Part shown: positions 42,800 to 43,733 of the stretch, one piece after another | Layout of the letters: each line of letters starts with the position of its first letter | How positions within the stretch are numbered: the first letter of the stretch is position 1 | NCBI GenBank assembly: GCA_030729785.1 | Contig: JANQWS010000066.1 | Span: 21,963-65,695 of the forward strand | Origin: Algoriphagus sp. | GTDB taxonomy: Bacteria > Bacteroidota > Bacteroidia > Cytophagales > Cyclobacteriaceae | Direction: 5' to 3' | DNA length: 43,733 nt | Notes under the pieces: generated by a model | Databases searched by the model: none | What the model was told of the DNA's origin: nothing | Seen by the model: the letters and a program-made list of their open reading frames with translations, nothing else | Made by a program: the position numbers and the translations under genes

Positions 42800-42839
42800 G
42801 ACCCGCCGCGGCGGGTCAAACGGTGAATAACCGCAGGTG
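42800..42839. repeat. 18-bp palindrome with CCCGCCGCGGCGGG core (copy 2) and mini-hairpin tail
   Basis: GACCCGCCGCGGCGGGTC (42800-42817) is a perfect palindrome and contains the same 14-mer as 5973-5986. The tail AAACGGTGAATAACCGCAGGTGAAACC can form short stems CGGT/ACCG and GGT/ACC. This looks like a REP-type element of the kind spread by REP-associated transposases in Bacteroidota (inference; no such transposase is in the window). Confidence 0.6.
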
Positions 42840-42852
42840 AAACCCGTGAATC

Positions 42853-43733
42853 TTAAAACTTAATCTGGATCATTTTTGAAAAAGCTTGCCCATCCAAGGT
42901 CATGCCCTCCATCCAAATATGGATGGCTTTTACTCCATAGGGCACCTTAACATTAGTTTGGAATGCACCGGAGATAGTAATTCCCTGAGGCTCCCAGTAG
43001 ATCGTAGGCTTTTTCTTTAAAAATTGATCTGAAGGAGGGTTTTTAATGAATTCTGGAAACTCAGTAAATCCTGGAATAGCGAAAATCTGAAATCCCTCGG
43101 AATTGAACTTCTTGTCGCTATCAGGTCCTGTTCTTAATCCTTTTTTAGTCTCAATCATGATCACACCTGCATAACCGGCCATTCCAAAAATAGATTTCCC
43201 AATATTGTCAGAATAGACTTTAATTGATTCAAGCTGGGAGGGTTCAAATTCCTCTAAGATATTTCTAAATTCTGTTGGCTCGAGAAAGGGCAAGGAATTT
43301 CCGTCTAAAATCAATAAGGGTGTTCCTGTTCGTTCACCATAAGTGAAATTTCTGAATTTCAACGTACTCCAATTAAATCCTAGACGACCCAAGATTTGTC
43401 CGATAGTTTCCTTCTCAAGAATATCTCCACTTACTTCCTGAGTAGGATCACCATATCCGTAATTCCCCTCTACCATGGTTTCTCGCTCCTTGACTTCTTC
43501 TTTCACAAACTCTTCCAGCATAACATACTCTCCGGAAACATCCAACCCACTGTTTTTATTAAGATTGGGCTCCACTGTGTATGAAAATCTCGGATAATTG
43601 AGGGGTACTATTGGACGTTTCAGCGGCAAAAGCGCTACCCTGCCGTAGGGTCTCCTTTTCTGATCCAAGGCAGCAATAGCGATTTGGGCAGTATCCTTGA
43701 AAATTAAGCCAGTAGCCCAAAAATTACCCAAAG
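42853..43733 (-). CDS. TonB-plug-domain protein, 5' end beyond the window
   Basis: A partial protein: about 293 residues to the stop, with the reading frame open to the right edge of the window. The central part matches a TonB-dependent-receptor plug domain: TIGQILGRLGFNW (about 107-119), TGTPLLILDGNSLPFLEP (about 134-151), LESIKVYSDN, and IFGMAGYAGVIMIETKKG (about 184-201). After the plug the protein ends within about 90 residues in an unrecognised beta-rich tail, so no 22-strand barrel follows. Many Bacteroidota envelope proteins carry such a plug behind carboxypeptidase-like or MG2 domains without being transporters; the visible N-terminal part with MLEEFVKEEVKERE is consistent with that. 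Function unknown. Confidence 0.78.
   Translation of the reverse strand, partial: LGNFWATGLIFKDTAQIAIAALDQKRRPYGRVALLPLKRPIVPLNYPRFSYTVEPNLNKNSGLDVSGEYVMLEEFVKEEVKERETMVEGNYGYGDPTQEVSGDILEKETIGQILGRLGFNWSTLKFRNFTYGERTGTPLLILDGNSLPFLEPTEFRNILEEFEPSQLESIKVYSDNIGKSIFGMAGYAGVIMIETKKGLRTGPDSDKKFNSEGFQIFAIPGFTEFPEFIKNPPSDQFLKKKPTIYWEPQGITISGAFQTNVKVPYGVKAIHIWMEGMTLDGQAFSKMIQIKF

Overview
This is a stretch of bacterial chromosome, most likely from a Bacteroidota of the order Cytophagales (Algoriphagus / Cyclobacteriaceae type). Four things point there: AT-leaning base composition, promoter-like TAnnTTTG (-7) motifs in place of sigma70 boxes, many secreted or lipoprotein hydrolases with short signal peptides ending in AQ or a lipobox, and a TonB-plug protein. 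The genus is inferred, not shown. No phage, integron, CRISPR array or intact insertion sequence is visible.

Layout. 32-2296 (minus): a secreted CDCC-motif lipoprotein coupled to a TlpA-type thioredoxin, then the ribosome-rescue hydrolase ArfB. 2467-5920 (plus): the tRNA thiolase MnmA, a TruC-like pseudouridine synthase and an M28 peptidase. 5921-6450 is a convergent intergenic region rich in short repeats: GTACnnn heptamer arrays, a GC palindrome and a GAATGTC block. 6451-10159 (minus): a nucleoside transporter, a bifunctional-nuclease-domain protein and the electron-transfer flavoprotein genes etfA and etfB. 10233-13172: a small TPR-like protein, a quinone-oxidoreductase-like protein and the replicative helicase dnaB. 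13413-17828: Mpl, a DnaQ-like exonuclease, a DUF4442 protein, a carboxypeptidase-regulatory-like protein and a GluQ-RS homologue. 17879-21485 (minus): an S10 carboxypeptidase, then a DinB / PhzF / ion-channel operon. 21554-25494 (plus): an M28 peptidase, an HTH-like regulator behind a very AT-rich leader, and a formylglycine-generating-enzyme lipoprotein. 25690-28919 (minus): an acyltransferase / patatin / metallo-beta-lactamase-fold operon and accA. 29126-29366: two identical tRNA-Asp genes. 29499-35832: a sugar-phosphate isomerase, M20 amidohydrolase, FAS1 lipoprotein, NTF2-like protein, a large protein with a nucleoside-phosphorylase-like end, and MsrA. 36102-42729 (plus): three tandem amidohydrolase paralogues followed by a glutamate-carboxypeptidase-II-like M28 peptidase. 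From 42853 a TonB-plug protein runs off the right edge.

Housekeeping genes (dnaB, accA, etfAB, mnmA, tRNA-Asp) are interleaved with exported hydrolases: three M28, one S10, one M20 and three amidohydrolase-fold proteins. This suits a heterotroph that digests peptides and polymers outside the cytoplasm. The least ordinary features are the amidohydrolase trio, in which the outer two members have lost the metal-binding HxH motif kept by the middle one; the exact 7-bp GTACnnn arrays just behind two convergent stop codons; a large conserved protein ending in a phosphorylase-like domain; and a lipoprotein FGE homologue that keeps both catalytic cysteines with no sulfatase nearby. I did not find a clear new multi-gene defence or mobile system.
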